A stretch of DNA of 64,000 nucleotides from Rhizobium altiplani. GTDB lineage: Bacteria; Pseudomonadota; Alphaproteobacteria; Rhizobiales; Rhizobiaceae. Shown piece by piece: positions 34,731-44,709 of this stretch (its first letter is position 1; the number at the start of each line of letters is the position of its first letter). The notes under the pieces were generated by a model, which saw only the letters and a list, made by a program, of their open reading frames with translations, had not been told where the DNA came from and did no database searches. The stretch covers positions 44,562-108,561 of the forward strand of contig NZ_LNCD01000036.1 of the NCBI RefSeq assembly GCF_001542405.1, given 5' to 3'. Made by a program: the position numbers and the translations under genes.

Positions 34731-34920
34731 TGAACGAAAGAACGACAGGTCGCGCAGTCCAACGGTCGCCAGGATGGTGGTCAGATAGGGCGTCAGGAAA
34801 TCGCGCTGCCGCGCCTGCTCGCCGGAAAGTCGGCCGCCGGAGGCAATGGCGACGAATACCGGACGATCCTCGAGCATGCCGACCTTTCCGCCTTCCGCCG
34901 ACGCTCGCGGCAGCGGACGT
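34731..34920 (-). pseudogene. C-terminal remnant of an FMN-dependent azoreductase
   Basis: The frame reads RPVFVAIASGGRLSGEQARQ, then RDFLTPYLTTILATVGLRDL and SFF, the C-terminal third of FMN-dependent NADH-azoreductases (flavodoxin fold). There is no N-terminal part. It begins directly after the TcA stop codon at 34921, so a recombination junction lies at about 34920 on the same strand. Confidence 0.7.
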
Positions 34921-37900
34921 TCAAACCTTGAACCGCGCGAAGAGCGTGATGTCCTGAATGCCGGCCGCCTCCTCGAGCTCGTCGGGCGGGTCATCGACCG
35001 CGATCGTCCAACCGACATCCGCTGCTTCCGGCGCGCCGAACTTGAGATCGACGGATTCGCCGGATTTCGTGCGCAGGCTGCCCACGACGTCGAGCAACGC
35101 TGGGTCGAACTGCTTGAGCATGTACGGCAGGAGGTCAGTGTTCAGGGCGACAGCGAGGCCCTGCCCCGCCTTGTAGCGGGCCCAGGCGTCCGGCAGTTCG
35201 TGGCGAACGCTGACCAGTTGATACGCGCCCGCTTCGTCGCCATGGGTGACGAGCGCGTTCAGCGCTTGCTTCAACTGGCCCTCGACCTGGCCGCGGAACG
35301 CGGCGGACCCCGGTTTGGCGACATAGCGCATGGTCACGGCAACGTCGGTGATCGACCAGGTCTCGAAGGTTGGCACGACGTGCGGCATCGTCAGCATCCA
35401 TTCGGAGTCGCAACCCGGCCCCTCGAACGGCAGGTAATTCGGGTCCTGCATCGAAAGCTCGAACAGGCCGGAATCCGAACGGCCCGAGCTGAGCGCGATG
35501 GAGGCGCCCGTCACCGGTTCCTCCGGCGCGGCGGCTGCAAGATCGGGCGTCCTGCGGCGCCGGCTGCCTGTCAGCGCAAGCGTGCCGGTGACCGGGGCAT
35601 ATGGCCCCGCGACGCACGGAATTGAAACCTCGATCGTCTTGATGCGGCGATCATAGTAGCCGGGATGGTCGATGTCGAACAGCAGTTCCGGGATGCGGAA
35701 GCTCGCCTTGCCGTCGCACCGCAGGGCGTAGAGCGCAAAGGGATCGATCTGGCGCAGCGAGAAGGTCCGCGTAAACTCGGCCAGCCGTGGCGCCGCATTG
35801 TAGGCGCGATCCATGGCGTTGAGCCGCCCCATCAGTTCGTGGCCGGCGACCAGTTCCTCCCGGGCGTCGGCCGGAGGGGCCATCCGCGTGAACGGCGTTT
35901 GCGGTTCGTCTCGCTCTGCCCGGTAGCTGGCCTCGGTCATCTGCGCCGTTTCGAGCGCCAGCGTGAACGCCTGCTTGTACAGCGTCCCCAGCCGTTTCGC
36001 CGCCCACTCGTAGAGCTCGGTCGAGGAGAACTTGTCCTTGAGGTAGGTTTCGATGTTCGCAGCGTGCTCGGCCTCCGCCTCCTGCGCCTTGAGAGCCTTC
36101 TGGGCAAGGTCAACCTGGATGTCGCGTACCACGACCCGCCGGCGCGCCTGCAGCACCCCCAGGGCCGCCTCGTTCAACTCCTGCGTCCAGGTCCGCTCGC
36201 GCAGAACCAGCTCGGCCTGCTTGCGATGCACTCCGGCGAGGAACGTGTACATCTCCGCTGCGGCCTTCTTGTTACGGGCCTTGGCAGAGGCGGCGGCAGC
36301 AAAGAACGCGCCGCCGATCGACACCCCGACGCCCGCGCCGAGCGGCTTGGCCGCCGCCTCGAAATTCGGAATGATGCCGAGCACCGCGGCAAGGGTGTCG
36401 AGCAGCGATGCATCGAATGTCGCCTTCACCGCCTCGAACCCCGACTCGAGTTCCATCTGCTCTTCCTGCAGCACCTTGCCGGCCGAAAGCTGCCGGATGC
36501 CCGAGACGCTTTCGTCGGCTGCGGCGAGGAACAGCCCCGGTGCACCGGCGCCCAGGAAGGCCCCGACCTTGGCGAGGTCGGGGATCACCGAAAGGGACTC
36601 GAACTTGATCTTGTCGGCGTCAACGAGAGTCAGCGAGCGCGCGGGCCGCACCTGGAATGGCACGAAGAACAACGCTTGCTCCGGTCGCTCGCCCAGGAGG
36701 TCGGCAAAGTGGTACCAGCGCTCGCGCAGCGAGTCCTCCTCATGCTGTGCCACGTCGCGCTCCGCCTCGGCCTCCTCGACCTGACGCTTGCGCATCTCCG
36801 TCATCAGGTCGCTCATTACCTTTTCGTGGGTAGCGCGCTTGCGGGCAAGATCCTCGACATCGCGCCGCTCGCGTGTCGAAAGCAGCAACTCGCCCAGCCT
36901 GATCACCGCGGCGGTGAGCTCCGCCGCCCGTTGCCGCATCACCGCGTAGCGCTGGCGCGGAAGCGGCTGCGTGATGGCGGAATAGACCGACGAAATGTCG
37001 ACCCCGGCCGCTACCGCTTCGGCAAACAGCGCCGGATCGACCTGGGGGGAATAGAGCGGCAGCTGTATCTGCACGCCCTCGATGTTCATGCCGTTGCGAA
37101 CCTTGTACAGCCGGTCGGCGACGAGATCCCAGAGGGCGAGCAGCTTGTCGTTACGCGGAATGCCGAAATAGCCGATGGCGCCGCGCTGCAGGACACCGGT
37201 TGAAGCAGCGTCGCCCCCGCCTGCCGAGCTCCCGACCGCGCTGCTGAGCTTGCTCTCGAGCGCGAACATGACGTTGCCCATGGCATTGAGGTTGGGCCTG
37301 AGCTCGGCATAGCTCATCGCCGGTAGCGTCGCACGTTGCGGTATCGTCTCGGGCTTCTTGCCCATCTCACGCGCGGCGATCAGGTAGAACGGGAACGCCT
37401 GGTTCACGCTTTCCGGGGTGAAGGCCGACAGCAGCTTGTCGCCGGCCGCGACATGCAGCTTCACATCGAGCGCAACCACCCACTTGCGGTAGGCAAGCGG
37501 CCTGAGCCGGGCGATGCGGTGCGCCTGGAAGGGATGCAGCCGCATGGCATCGATCTGAGCCAGCACGTTCTGCTTGCGCGCATCGCCATCGGGCAGCGAC
37601 AGGTACGAGAGCATCGTCTCGAGGCGCGTGGCATCGATGTTGCGCAGACCCTCGAAGCGCCAGCAGCCCTCGGGGTCGGTTGCGAAGGGCGTGTAGACCG
37701 ACTGGTGCAGCAGTTCGATGGCGGCCTCGTGCTGGCCGTTCTCTGCGAGCTTGGTCACGAGCGTCACGGGAGCATGGAAGAAGAGTTCCCAGTTGTAGTT
37801 GCCGTAGGGCGTAGACTGCGCGAAATCCATGCCTTCGGATGCGGGGGCCGTTACCCGTTCCTTGTTGGGGCTCGCCGCCTTGCTGAAGGTGCGGTTGGCA

Positions 37901-40900
37901 GGCACGGTGCCTTTCTGCACCCCCGGCGTGAGCAGCGCCGGCAGGCCGTCGCGCCGCACCACTTCGACGAACTCGTCGGCGAAGGGGTGGTGGAACGGAG
38001 TGACCGACAGGTTCAGCGCCGGCACGTCGACCGCCCGGAAGGTCGGTCCGAGGTAGCCGATCTTGTCGATGCTCACCGTGTCCGCCCAGATCGGGGCATC
38101 GGGCTTAGCTGCGGTCTCCGCGAAGTAGAGCGGCGTGAAGTCGCTGACCATCGCGGCAACCCAGGGATTCTTAACCGGCTTGCTGGAGGAGGCCACCAGC
38201 GGCGCAACCACGGCGAGATCCCAAGGCCTGGTCTGGATTCCCAGGTCCGGCTTGAACTCGGGTTCGGTGACCTGCTCGTAGATGGTGCCGGAGCCCAGGC
38301 TCGGCTGCGCCAGATACGAGCGTCCGTCGAGATCGACGAACATCGGCGCGTTGAACTGCGCCTGGTAGAACTGGTTGAGCGTCGTGAACCGCATGTCTTC
38401 GCTGGTCGAGAAGAGCTTCTCGCCGTCGGGCTTCTTCGCCGTGGCGACGACCTTGATGTCGCCGCGGGCGCGGAAGCCCATGAACGACGCGCTGGCCTTC
38501 GAGCTGCCGAGCATGCGGAAGTGGTCGCCGCCCATCCCGCCGCCATCGCTACCGACCACCGTCATTTCACCGGTGCGCGCAAGCGTGAACCAGGCCCGCC
38601 CCATGGGACCGGTGGCGCCCGACCGCGTGGCGAGAATGAGATCGAGCGTTTCGCCCTTGGGGTTCGCCTTGAGGACGAACTGCGAGGGGTCGGGATTGCG
38701 AGGCGTGTGCGGAACGGCAGCACCCCAGTAGTCGACGATCCCATCGTCGTCCCATTCGAGAGGGACCTCGTCCGCCTTGTACCACCAGGTCTCGAACAGC
38801 ACCGAGGACTGCTGGGGTGGGGCCCAGCCACTAGGTTGCCGGGTCGTCCAGTTGAGCTTGACGTCCCAGTACTTGTTTGACCGCGTGGGCGTCACCTTGA
38901 GGTCGACCTGTTGCGGCGGGGGCTGATCGACCTTCCGGCGGAAAGTGGGCCAGAACAGATAGACCTGTCCCCTCCATGCCACCGGCAGGACATGTACACC
39001 TGCCTCCTGTGGTGCCCCCGAGTTGCCATCGCGGGCCTCCTGGCGGTCCGGATCGATGCCCTCGATCTCGACTTCTATCGGCTCCCAGTTGGTCCACTCC
39101 TCGTGATGCTGATAGCGGTTAAGCCGCCGGTAGAAATACTTGCGGACGGCCCCGCCGCGCGTGCGCCCCACCACGTGCAGGACCGACTTGAAGTAGAGCG
39201 CCTCGCGGCCTTCGAAGGTCTCCTGCAGGTAGGTCCCCATGACCTCGAGGGCCGAGACCATGCTGAATTCGCTGAGCAGGGTGCGGTACGCCATCTCGGC
39301 GTTGACGGGAGTGACGTCACCCTGCCCCACCGTCGACTCGAAGATCTTGAACGCCGGCGACTTGTTGTCCCGCCATGACGGCTCGAGCAGGTCCTCGGGG
39401 TTGGTTAGAGTCTTGCAGCGCGCCGCCCAGACCGGCTGGCGCGAGATCGTCTTCCATTCCTCGACGTCGATCTGCTCCGGCTCGACGCCGCTGGCGCGCT
39501 CGAAACCCATGAGGCAGCGAACCACGTAGATCTGCACCGCAAACATCGCCTGCCGGATGCGTGCGGTCAGCACGAATGGGTTGATACCCGGGTCGATAAA
39601 GAGCAGGTCGAACAGTTCCTCGGCGCTGCCCAACCCCTCGCGCTGGAGCAGGAAGGCGACGAGCGCGTCGCGGCTCTGCTGGCGGATCGGATCGGAAAGC
39701 TGGCGCGAAAGGTCGAGCCAGCTCGAACGCGCGTGACGCGACGACACGCCCGAGGTGAGGCTCTTGAGCGCCTGCGGCGTGACCGGATCGGTAGTCAGGG
39801 CGACGAGGTCGGCGACCGGCATCGGCACCCGCTGCATCACCCTGAGGCGCTGGCAGAGCGCGTCGAGGGCGGCCACCGGCGCCTTGCGCGCCTGGGCATC
39901 GTCAAGGGCGGTCACCCCCGCGCCCGGCACCGCTGCGACCAGCTCCGCGCTGCGATCGAGCCAGCTCGCAACCGCAGCGAACGTCGCCTCCACCCAGCCC
40001 CCGTTGGCGAGCGCGCGAACGGCCGCCGCGAACGCCGCAGGCCGCCGGGTTTCGGTGGCGAGTCTGACCAGCGCCGGCAACGCTTCGAGCGCTGCCGCAA
40101 TCGCTGCGGTCTCAGCGGCTCCGCCGGGAATGGTGGCAATGGCCGAAACTGGCAGCACGGCGGCATCGCCGACCGCGAGCAGGAAGCCCGCGGCGTCGAG
40201 ATCGGCCGCCAGCACCACGACTGCAATCCGGTCAAGGCCGCGCAGCAGCGTGACGACGGGCCCGACATCGGCGCCCTCGGCTCGGCGTGCGGCAAGCAGC
40301 GCAATGGCAGGTGCGTCGTCGACGCGCAGCAATGCAGGCCGCGGCGCGCCGTCGACCGTTGCATCCACAAGAAGCCGGCTAATGACTTGCGCCGAAAGAT
40401 CGAAGGCGCCGCTGACATAGGTCAGCACCGCGCTGCGCCGCCGGGCCTCGCCTGCGGCTTTGCGGGCGGCGATCTCCTCGTCCGAGAATGGACTGCCCGC
40501 GGTCGCGCGATCCGCTTCCTCCCGGCGGTCGGCATCGTCGAGCTTGTGCAGCGGATCGAGCAGTTCATCGAGCCCGGAACGGAGGGCCGTAATGGCTTCG
40601 TCACTCCGTCCAGCCTTTGACGGGCGGTTGGCGAGAAGGTCGAGGATATCGGAGGTCCCCCCGATCGTCCGCAACCGCTTCACCCGGGCCACGAGAGAAA
40701 GCACCACGTCCGGAGTGAGTGCCGCGGTATCGGTGAGTTTGACCCCACCGGTCGCCGTCACCAGCTTCGCGAGCTCGACGGGTTCGATGCCGAGCGCCTT
40801 TGCGAGGACCGCTGTGCGATGGATCGCGGACGCGCTGCCAATAGTGAGCTTTGCGACCCCCAGCGCGGTCGCGAGACCTGCGAGCTTGTCCACCGACATC

Positions 40901-43900
40901 GACAGCACCGCCCCAAGGCCGGCGTATCCGTCGGCGACCGGTCGATCCACGGTGAGCGGGGCTTCCTCCGGTCCGCGGCGGAACTCCGGATGAATACGGG
41001 CGAGACCCAGGGGCGGAAACAGCGTGTCGTAGAGCGATGCCGAGCCGTGGGTCGAGATGTCGGCCACCAGACTCGCCGCCACTGGCCACGGCACATCGAG
41101 CATCGCCTTGAGCTGGCCCAGCCTGGCGAGGCGATCCAGAAGGTCCGCCGTGAATGTCGGGCGCGCGCTGCCGCCCACCGCGCTCAACAGCACGTCGAGG
41201 TCCGAAAAGCTGACCTGCATCCGCTTGGCGAGCCGGACGAAACGGTGGAGCGCGAGCCATTCGGTCTCCTCGGCCAACAGGCTGGCGTCGAGGTGCCGCA
41301 ACCACATCTCGTCGGGACTGCACCCGATTGGCGGCTGCAGCACGATGGTCGTCGACAGGCGATCGGCCCGCGCATCGAGCCAGGACTGGACCTCGGCCAG
41401 CGTCAGGCCGCCCAGCGCCAGGGCCTTCGCCTCCTCGCTGTCTGGCGCCAGCACGAAGCCGGGCGCCCGGATCGCCTTGAGCTGGTCGACGTCAAGGAAG
41501 ATGCGCGACATCAGTTCGGACGCATTGCCGGTTGGCACCTCGCCGCCGACGAAGCGTGTTCGCACCAGTTCGACCAATTGCACGAAGCTGATCTCGAATG
41601 CCTTGAGCAGGGCACGGACGTTCGCGACCCGATCCATCCAGCTGGCACCGCCACCGAAGAGGTCAGCGGTGGCGACAGGCGCGTCGATGCCGGCAAAGGT
41701 CTTTCCGGTCAGGATCTCGTAGTCGCGGCGGAAGAGGCCGAGGAACTCTGCCGTCCACGCCGCCTGCTTTGCCACTGCGTCTGCGGTCGCAAACAGGTCG
41801 ATGACCTCGGCCCGGCTCGTCCCGGCGTGCTTGAGCTGGATGCGGGCAGTCACGAGCAGGCGATCATAGGGCAGCGACATGGGAAAGACCGCCCCACCCA
41901 GCACCGCATAGGCGTCGGCCGAGACGTTCTCCGGCGCAGCCGAAAGTTCTGCACCTGTCACTCCGGGGGAGGACTCGTAGGGCTTGAGCGGCACGTCGCC
42001 GCCGCTTGCCACCAGGGTCTCGAGGATCTCGTTGATGAGATCGATGGTCGGAATGGTGGTGTTCGTGTTCTCGCAAGTCAGCTTGATGTGGGCGAGATCC
42101 GGCCGGCGGCCGACGATGCCGGGAGGTCCGCCAAGGGTGAGCGACTTGATCGGGTGGCCGATGAGCACGTCGAGGGGCGTGACGCCTGCGGCATTGGGAA
42201 GGCAGCGCTTGTCGAGGAACTCGAACAGGTCGACGAGATAGGCTGCCGGTCCCGTCACCGAGCGGCAGTCGTCGCAGTCACACATCTCAGCGCCGCCGAA
42301 CATCTGGTTCCAGTCGACGACGGGCGTGACCACCGCGCCGGCTCCGCCTCCGCCCTCCCCTTCCTCCTCCACTGGTGGATCGCCTTCGGCCTCCATCGGG
42401 GAGAGCATGTCGAACGCGCCTGCGGGCACGACGTCGTTCTCGTCCTGGTAGCCGCCCACGACCAGATTGGCGACCGTATCGGCAATCGCCCGCGACCGGT
42501 CGTGCACGTAGGAGAGCAGCACCGCGTCCCCTTCGGTGACGCCTGGAATCTGGCCGACGAAGGCGCTCTTGCTGTACCGGGCGATGTCGAGTGCGCCGCG
42601 GAACGGCAGGCCGTTGCTCGACCGCGCCAGGGTCAGCTTGCCAAGGATGCCGGGATCGGCACTCACCTTGAACAGCCGCGCGATGCGCCGCACGCCCTCG
42701 ATGGCCGCTTCCTTCTCGACGCCATCGTTCATCCCCTCGAACAGGACCTCATCATTGCTTGCGACGAGTTCGTCGAAATCGTCCGAAACGAGATCGAACT
42801 TGGTCTTGCGGACGGCGGCATCTAACAGGGCAACCGTGCTGGCAGGGACGGCGGCGCGATCCTGCTCCGACCAGTTTTCCGCAAGCCGCGCAACAACGGC
42901 GGTCGGGTGTGCCGACTCCATCAGCCCGGCGATCTCACTGACATAGATCGCTTCCGCATTGTCCCCTCCGCCAGGCACGCCTCCAACCTCCGCAACAAGT
43001 GCGGCGATGCGCTCCCGTCCCACGTTGAGCGCCAGCTCGCGTACCGACCTTGCGGTCGGGGCCTCCGCCTTGAGCGCCGCCACGAGCGCCTTGTTGTTCG
43101 CGGTCAGCGTTCCAAGCTGCAGGGTGTACTTGAGGTCATCGATATCGAAGTCCGGATTGCTCGCGCTGAGCTCAGACCAGAACTGGGCGCCCGTCGCAGC
43201 GTTGCGGGCGTTGGCGATCAGCGTCACGCGCTTGTCGGGATCCTCGATGACGGCCGCAATCACCTCGTCGATCGATCCCGACGCCCCGGCGTTCACGTCA
43301 CGGATCGCGGCCTTGACCGCGGCGCCATGCAGCCTGGCTGCAAGTTCTGCCGGATCATCAAGGCCGGGAATGGTCAGGGCTTCGATGGCCGCCTGCAGCG
43401 TCGTTGCCAGTTCCGCCACCGAGTGCGTCGCGAAGGCCCGCGCATCGCGCGCCCCGAGGTGCCGTGCAAGGCCATAGAACGCCGCCGCCGGGACGTTGTC
43501 GAAGCGGTCCCCCACCAGACGGTGAGCAAGCACGAGATCGCCAACCCGCTCGACGCTTTCGCCGATCTCGCGTGCCGCAAAGGTGACGTCGCGGCTCTTG
43601 GCCTCGTCGAATTCGACGAGCGGAACCCGCTCCGTGAGCGGAGCCAGCGCCGCGATCAGCCGGTCGAACTCCGATTGCCCGCCGGCGCGCAGTCCCGACG
43701 CACGGATCCGCACCAGTTCGTCCAGGCGCGCGACGATGCCGAGGCTCTTCTCGTCCTCGGGAACGGGAACCGGGCTGCTGATGAAATCACCCGCGCTCAC
43801 CGGCAGCCTTACGATCTCGTGGTCTTCGATCGGTTCTTCGCCGCGGTACAGCACAAAGATGAGGTCGGCACTCCTTCCTGCAGGCGTCTCGGAGTCTTCG

Positions 43901-44667
43901 GCCGCGAAGGCTTCGACGCTGTAGCGCAGCTCGAAGGCTCCCTCAGGATCGGTTTCCACCGTGCCGAGGTGATCGCGGAATGTGCCAATGTCGCGATCGA
44001 AAATCTCGAGCCTGATACCCTCGAGGGGACGACCATCCCGGTCGACGACGGTGCCGCGAACCCGGAAGCCGTCCTGCTCGCCATCCGGCCTCATCACCGG
44101 CCGCTCGACCTCTAGATCGACGTGGAGGTCTTCCGCATGGTCGTGGCGATCGCTGCGCGCCAGTTCATGGCCATCGCGAGCATGGGCAGAGACGACGGGG
44201 TCGACGAAATCCTTCGCCATGACAATGCCGTCCCAGCCGCCGGTGTACCAGGTCGGATCGTAGAAGGCCTGATAGGCGCCGTCGGCATTGGTGACCGCTT
44301 CTGCGCACCAGATGCCGCCGAGGTTGTCGCCATCGGTGACCCGAACGGTCAGCCCCGCGATCGGCCGGCCCTCGTTGTCGACGACCCGCCCCGCGACCCG
44401 ATAGAAGATGCGCTGCTCGAACAGCAGCAGATTGACCGCCTGGGCGGTCGCCGCATCGACCTCCCCCCGGTTAGGGGCGGCAATGTTGAGCTCCTCCTGC
44501 AGGCGCCTGACCATTGCCCTGGTGCCGGGCCCGTAGCTCGGCCCCTCTGCCTCGTCGTTGGGAATCTCGGAGTACCCGAGCTTGCGGAGCAGGACGTGCA
44601 GGCGACTGACGGCGAGGCCGATCGAACCGATGAGCAACGTAGCCAGTGCAAAAAGCGGTACGGACAT
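34921..44667 (-). CDS. TcA-type insecticidal toxin complex subunit, very large
   Basis: 3248 aa; Photorhabdus TcdA1 is about 2500. TcA pentamers bind the target cell and inject the TcBC payload. Order of parts: peptidoglycan-binding-like fold (about 15-75, GPGTRAMVRRLQEELNI); two beta-sandwich carboxypeptidase-regulatory-like domains (about 91-170, GRVVDNEGRPIAGLTV, and 200-300, GTVVDRDGRPLEGIRL); helical shell; Glu/Gly linker (757-782); the family's Cys cluster with CDCDDCRSVTGPAAYLVDLF (about 795); ABC-toxin N-terminal region (about 1650-1850); coiled-coil channel helices (about 2570-2650, VMSDLMTEMRKRQVEEAEAE); C-terminal TcB-binding domain (from about 2990, LLFDIDHPGYYDRRIKTIEV). The ATG at 44667 with GGAG upstream is preferred over a TTG 15 bases earlier. 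It is the second gene of the operon, 42 bases after TcBC. Confidence 0.92.
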   Translation of the reverse strand: MSVPLFALATLLIGSIGLAVSRLHVLLRKLGYSEIPNDEAEGPSYGPGTRAMVRRLQEELNIAAPNRGEVDAATAQAVNLLLFEQRIFYRVAGRVVDNEGRPIAGLTVRVTDGDNLGGIWCAEAVTNADGAYQAFYDPTWYTGGWDGIVMAKDFVDPVVSAHARDGHELARSDRHDHAEDLHVDLEVERPVMRPDGEQDGFRVRGTVVDRDGRPLEGIRLEIFDRDIGTFRDHLGTVETDPEGAFELRYSVEAFAAEDSETPAGRSADLIFVLYRGEEPIEDHEIVRLPVSAGDFISSPVPVPEDEKSLGIVARLDELVRIRASGLRAGGQSEFDRLIAALAPLTERVPLVEFDEAKSRDVTFAAREIGESVERVGDLVLAHRLVGDRFDNVPAAAFYGLARHLGARDARAFATHSVAELATTLQAAIEALTIPGLDDPAELAARLHGAAVKAAIRDVNAGASGSIDEVIAAVIEDPDKRVTLIANARNAATGAQFWSELSASNPDFDIDDLKYTLQLGTLTANNKALVAALKAEAPTARSVRELALNVGRERIAALVAEVGGVPGGGDNAEAIYVSEIAGLMESAHPTAVVARLAENWSEQDRAAVPASTVALLDAAVRKTKFDLVSDDFDELVASNDEVLFEGMNDGVEKEAAIEGVRRIARLFKVSADPGILGKLTLARSSNGLPFRGALDIARYSKSAFVGQIPGVTEGDAVLLSYVHDRSRAIADTVANLVVGGYQDENDVVPAGAFDMLSPMEAEGDPPVEEEGEGGGGAGAVVTPVVDWNQMFGGAEMCDCDDCRSVTGPAAYLVDLFEFLDKRCLPNAAGVTPLDVLIGHPIKSLTLGGPPGIVGRRPDLAHIKLTCENTNTTIPTIDLINEILETLVASGGDVPLKPYESSPGVTGAELSAAPENVSADAYAVLGGAVFPMSLPYDRLLVTARIQLKHAGTSRAEVIDLFATADAVAKQAAWTAEFLGLFRRDYEILTGKTFAGIDAPVATADLFGGGASWMDRVANVRALLKAFEISFVQLVELVRTRFVGGEVPTGNASELMSRIFLDVDQLKAIRAPGFVLAPDSEEAKALALGGLTLAEVQSWLDARADRLSTTIVLQPPIGCSPDEMWLRHLDASLLAEETEWLALHRFVRLAKRMQVSFSDLDVLLSAVGGSARPTFTADLLDRLARLGQLKAMLDVPWPVAASLVADISTHGSASLYDTLFPPLGLARIHPEFRRGPEEAPLTVDRPVADGYAGLGAVLSMSVDKLAGLATALGVAKLTIGSASAIHRTAVLAKALGIEPVELAKLVTATGGVKLTDTAALTPDVVLSLVARVKRLRTIGGTSDILDLLANRPSKAGRSDEAITALRSGLDELLDPLHKLDDADRREEADRATAGSPFSDEEIAARKAAGEARRRSAVLTYVSGAFDLSAQVISRLLVDATVDGAPRPALLRVDDAPAIALLAARRAEGADVGPVVTLLRGLDRIAVVVLAADLDAAGFLLAVGDAAVLPVSAIATIPGGAAETAAIAAALEALPALVRLATETRRPAAFAAAVRALANGGWVEATFAAVASWLDRSAELVAAVPGAGVTALDDAQARKAPVAALDALCQRLRVMQRVPMPVADLVALTTDPVTPQALKSLTSGVSSRHARSSWLDLSRQLSDPIRQQSRDALVAFLLQREGLGSAEELFDLLFIDPGINPFVLTARIRQAMFAVQIYVVRCLMGFERASGVEPEQIDVEEWKTISRQPVWAARCKTLTNPEDLLEPSWRDNKSPAFKIFESTVGQGDVTPVNAEMAYRTLLSEFSMVSALEVMGTYLQETFEGREALYFKSVLHVVGRTRGGAVRKYFYRRLNRYQHHEEWTNWEPIEVEIEGIDPDRQEARDGNSGAPQEAGVHVLPVAWRGQVYLFWPTFRRKVDQPPPQQVDLKVTPTRSNKYWDVKLNWTTRQPSGWAPPQQSSVLFETWWYKADEVPLEWDDDGIVDYWGAAVPHTPRNPDPSQFVLKANPKGETLDLILATRSGATGPMGRAWFTLARTGEMTVVGSDGGGMGGDHFRMLGSSKASASFMGFRARGDIKVVATAKKPDGEKLFSTSEDMRFTTLNQFYQAQFNAPMFVDLDGRSYLAQPSLGSGTIYEQVTEPEFKPDLGIQTRPWDLAVVAPLVASSSKPVKNPWVAAMVSDFTPLYFAETAAKPDAPIWADTVSIDKIGYLGPTFRAVDVPALNLSVTPFHHPFADEFVEVVRRDGLPALLTPGVQKGTVPANRTFSKAASPNKERVTAPASEGMDFAQSTPYGNYNWELFFHAPVTLVTKLAENGQHEAAIELLHQSVYTPFATDPEGCWRFEGLRNIDATRLETMLSYLSLPDGDARKQNVLAQIDAMRLHPFQAHRIARLRPLAYRKWVVALDVKLHVAAGDKLLSAFTPESVNQAFPFYLIAAREMGKKPETIPQRATLPAMSYAELRPNLNAMGNVMFALESKLSSAVGSSAGGGDAASTGVLQRGAIGYFGIPRNDKLLALWDLVADRLYKVRNGMNIEGVQIQLPLYSPQVDPALFAEAVAAGVDISSVYSAITQPLPRQRYAVMRQRAAELTAAVIRLGELLLSTRERRDVEDLARKRATHEKVMSDLMTEMRKRQVEEAEAERDVAQHEEDSLRERWYHFADLLGERPEQALFFVPFQVRPARSLTLVDADKIKFESLSVIPDLAKVGAFLGAGAPGLFLAAADESVSGIRQLSAGKVLQEEQMELESGFEAVKATFDASLLDTLAAVLGIIPNFEAAAKPLGAGVGVSIGGAFFAAAASAKARNKKAAAEMYTFLAGVHRKQAELVLRERTWTQELNEAALGVLQARRRVVVRDIQVDLAQKALKAQEAEAEHAANIETYLKDKFSSTELYEWAAKRLGTLYKQAFTLALETAQMTEASYRAERDEPQTPFTRMAPPADAREELVAGHELMGRLNAMDRAYNAAPRLAEFTRTFSLRQIDPFALYALRCDGKASFRIPELLFDIDHPGYYDRRIKTIEVSIPCVAGPYAPVTGTLALTGSRRRRTPDLAAAAPEEPVTGASIALSSGRSDSGLFELSMQDPNYLPFEGPGCDSEWMLTMPHVVPTFETWSITDVAVTMRYVAKPGSAAFRGQVEGQLKQALNALVTHGDEAGAYQLVSVRHELPDAWARYKAGQGLAVALNTDLLPYMLKQFDPALLDVVGSLRTKSGESVDLKFGAPEAADVGWTIAVDDPPDELEEAAGIQDITLFARFKV

Positions 44668-44709
44668 TTCCAGTGGCTCCAACGAATACGAACTTGAAAG
44701 ATTTGGGCG

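Noticed and set aside
37336..38880. Open frame of 514 codons opposite TcA
   Set aside because: Same reason: composition of a shadow frame in high-GC DNA.
40819..42825. Open frame of 668 codons on the plus strand opposite the TcA gene
   Set aside because: Antisense shadow of the TcA reading frame; no ribosome-binding site or recognisable domain.
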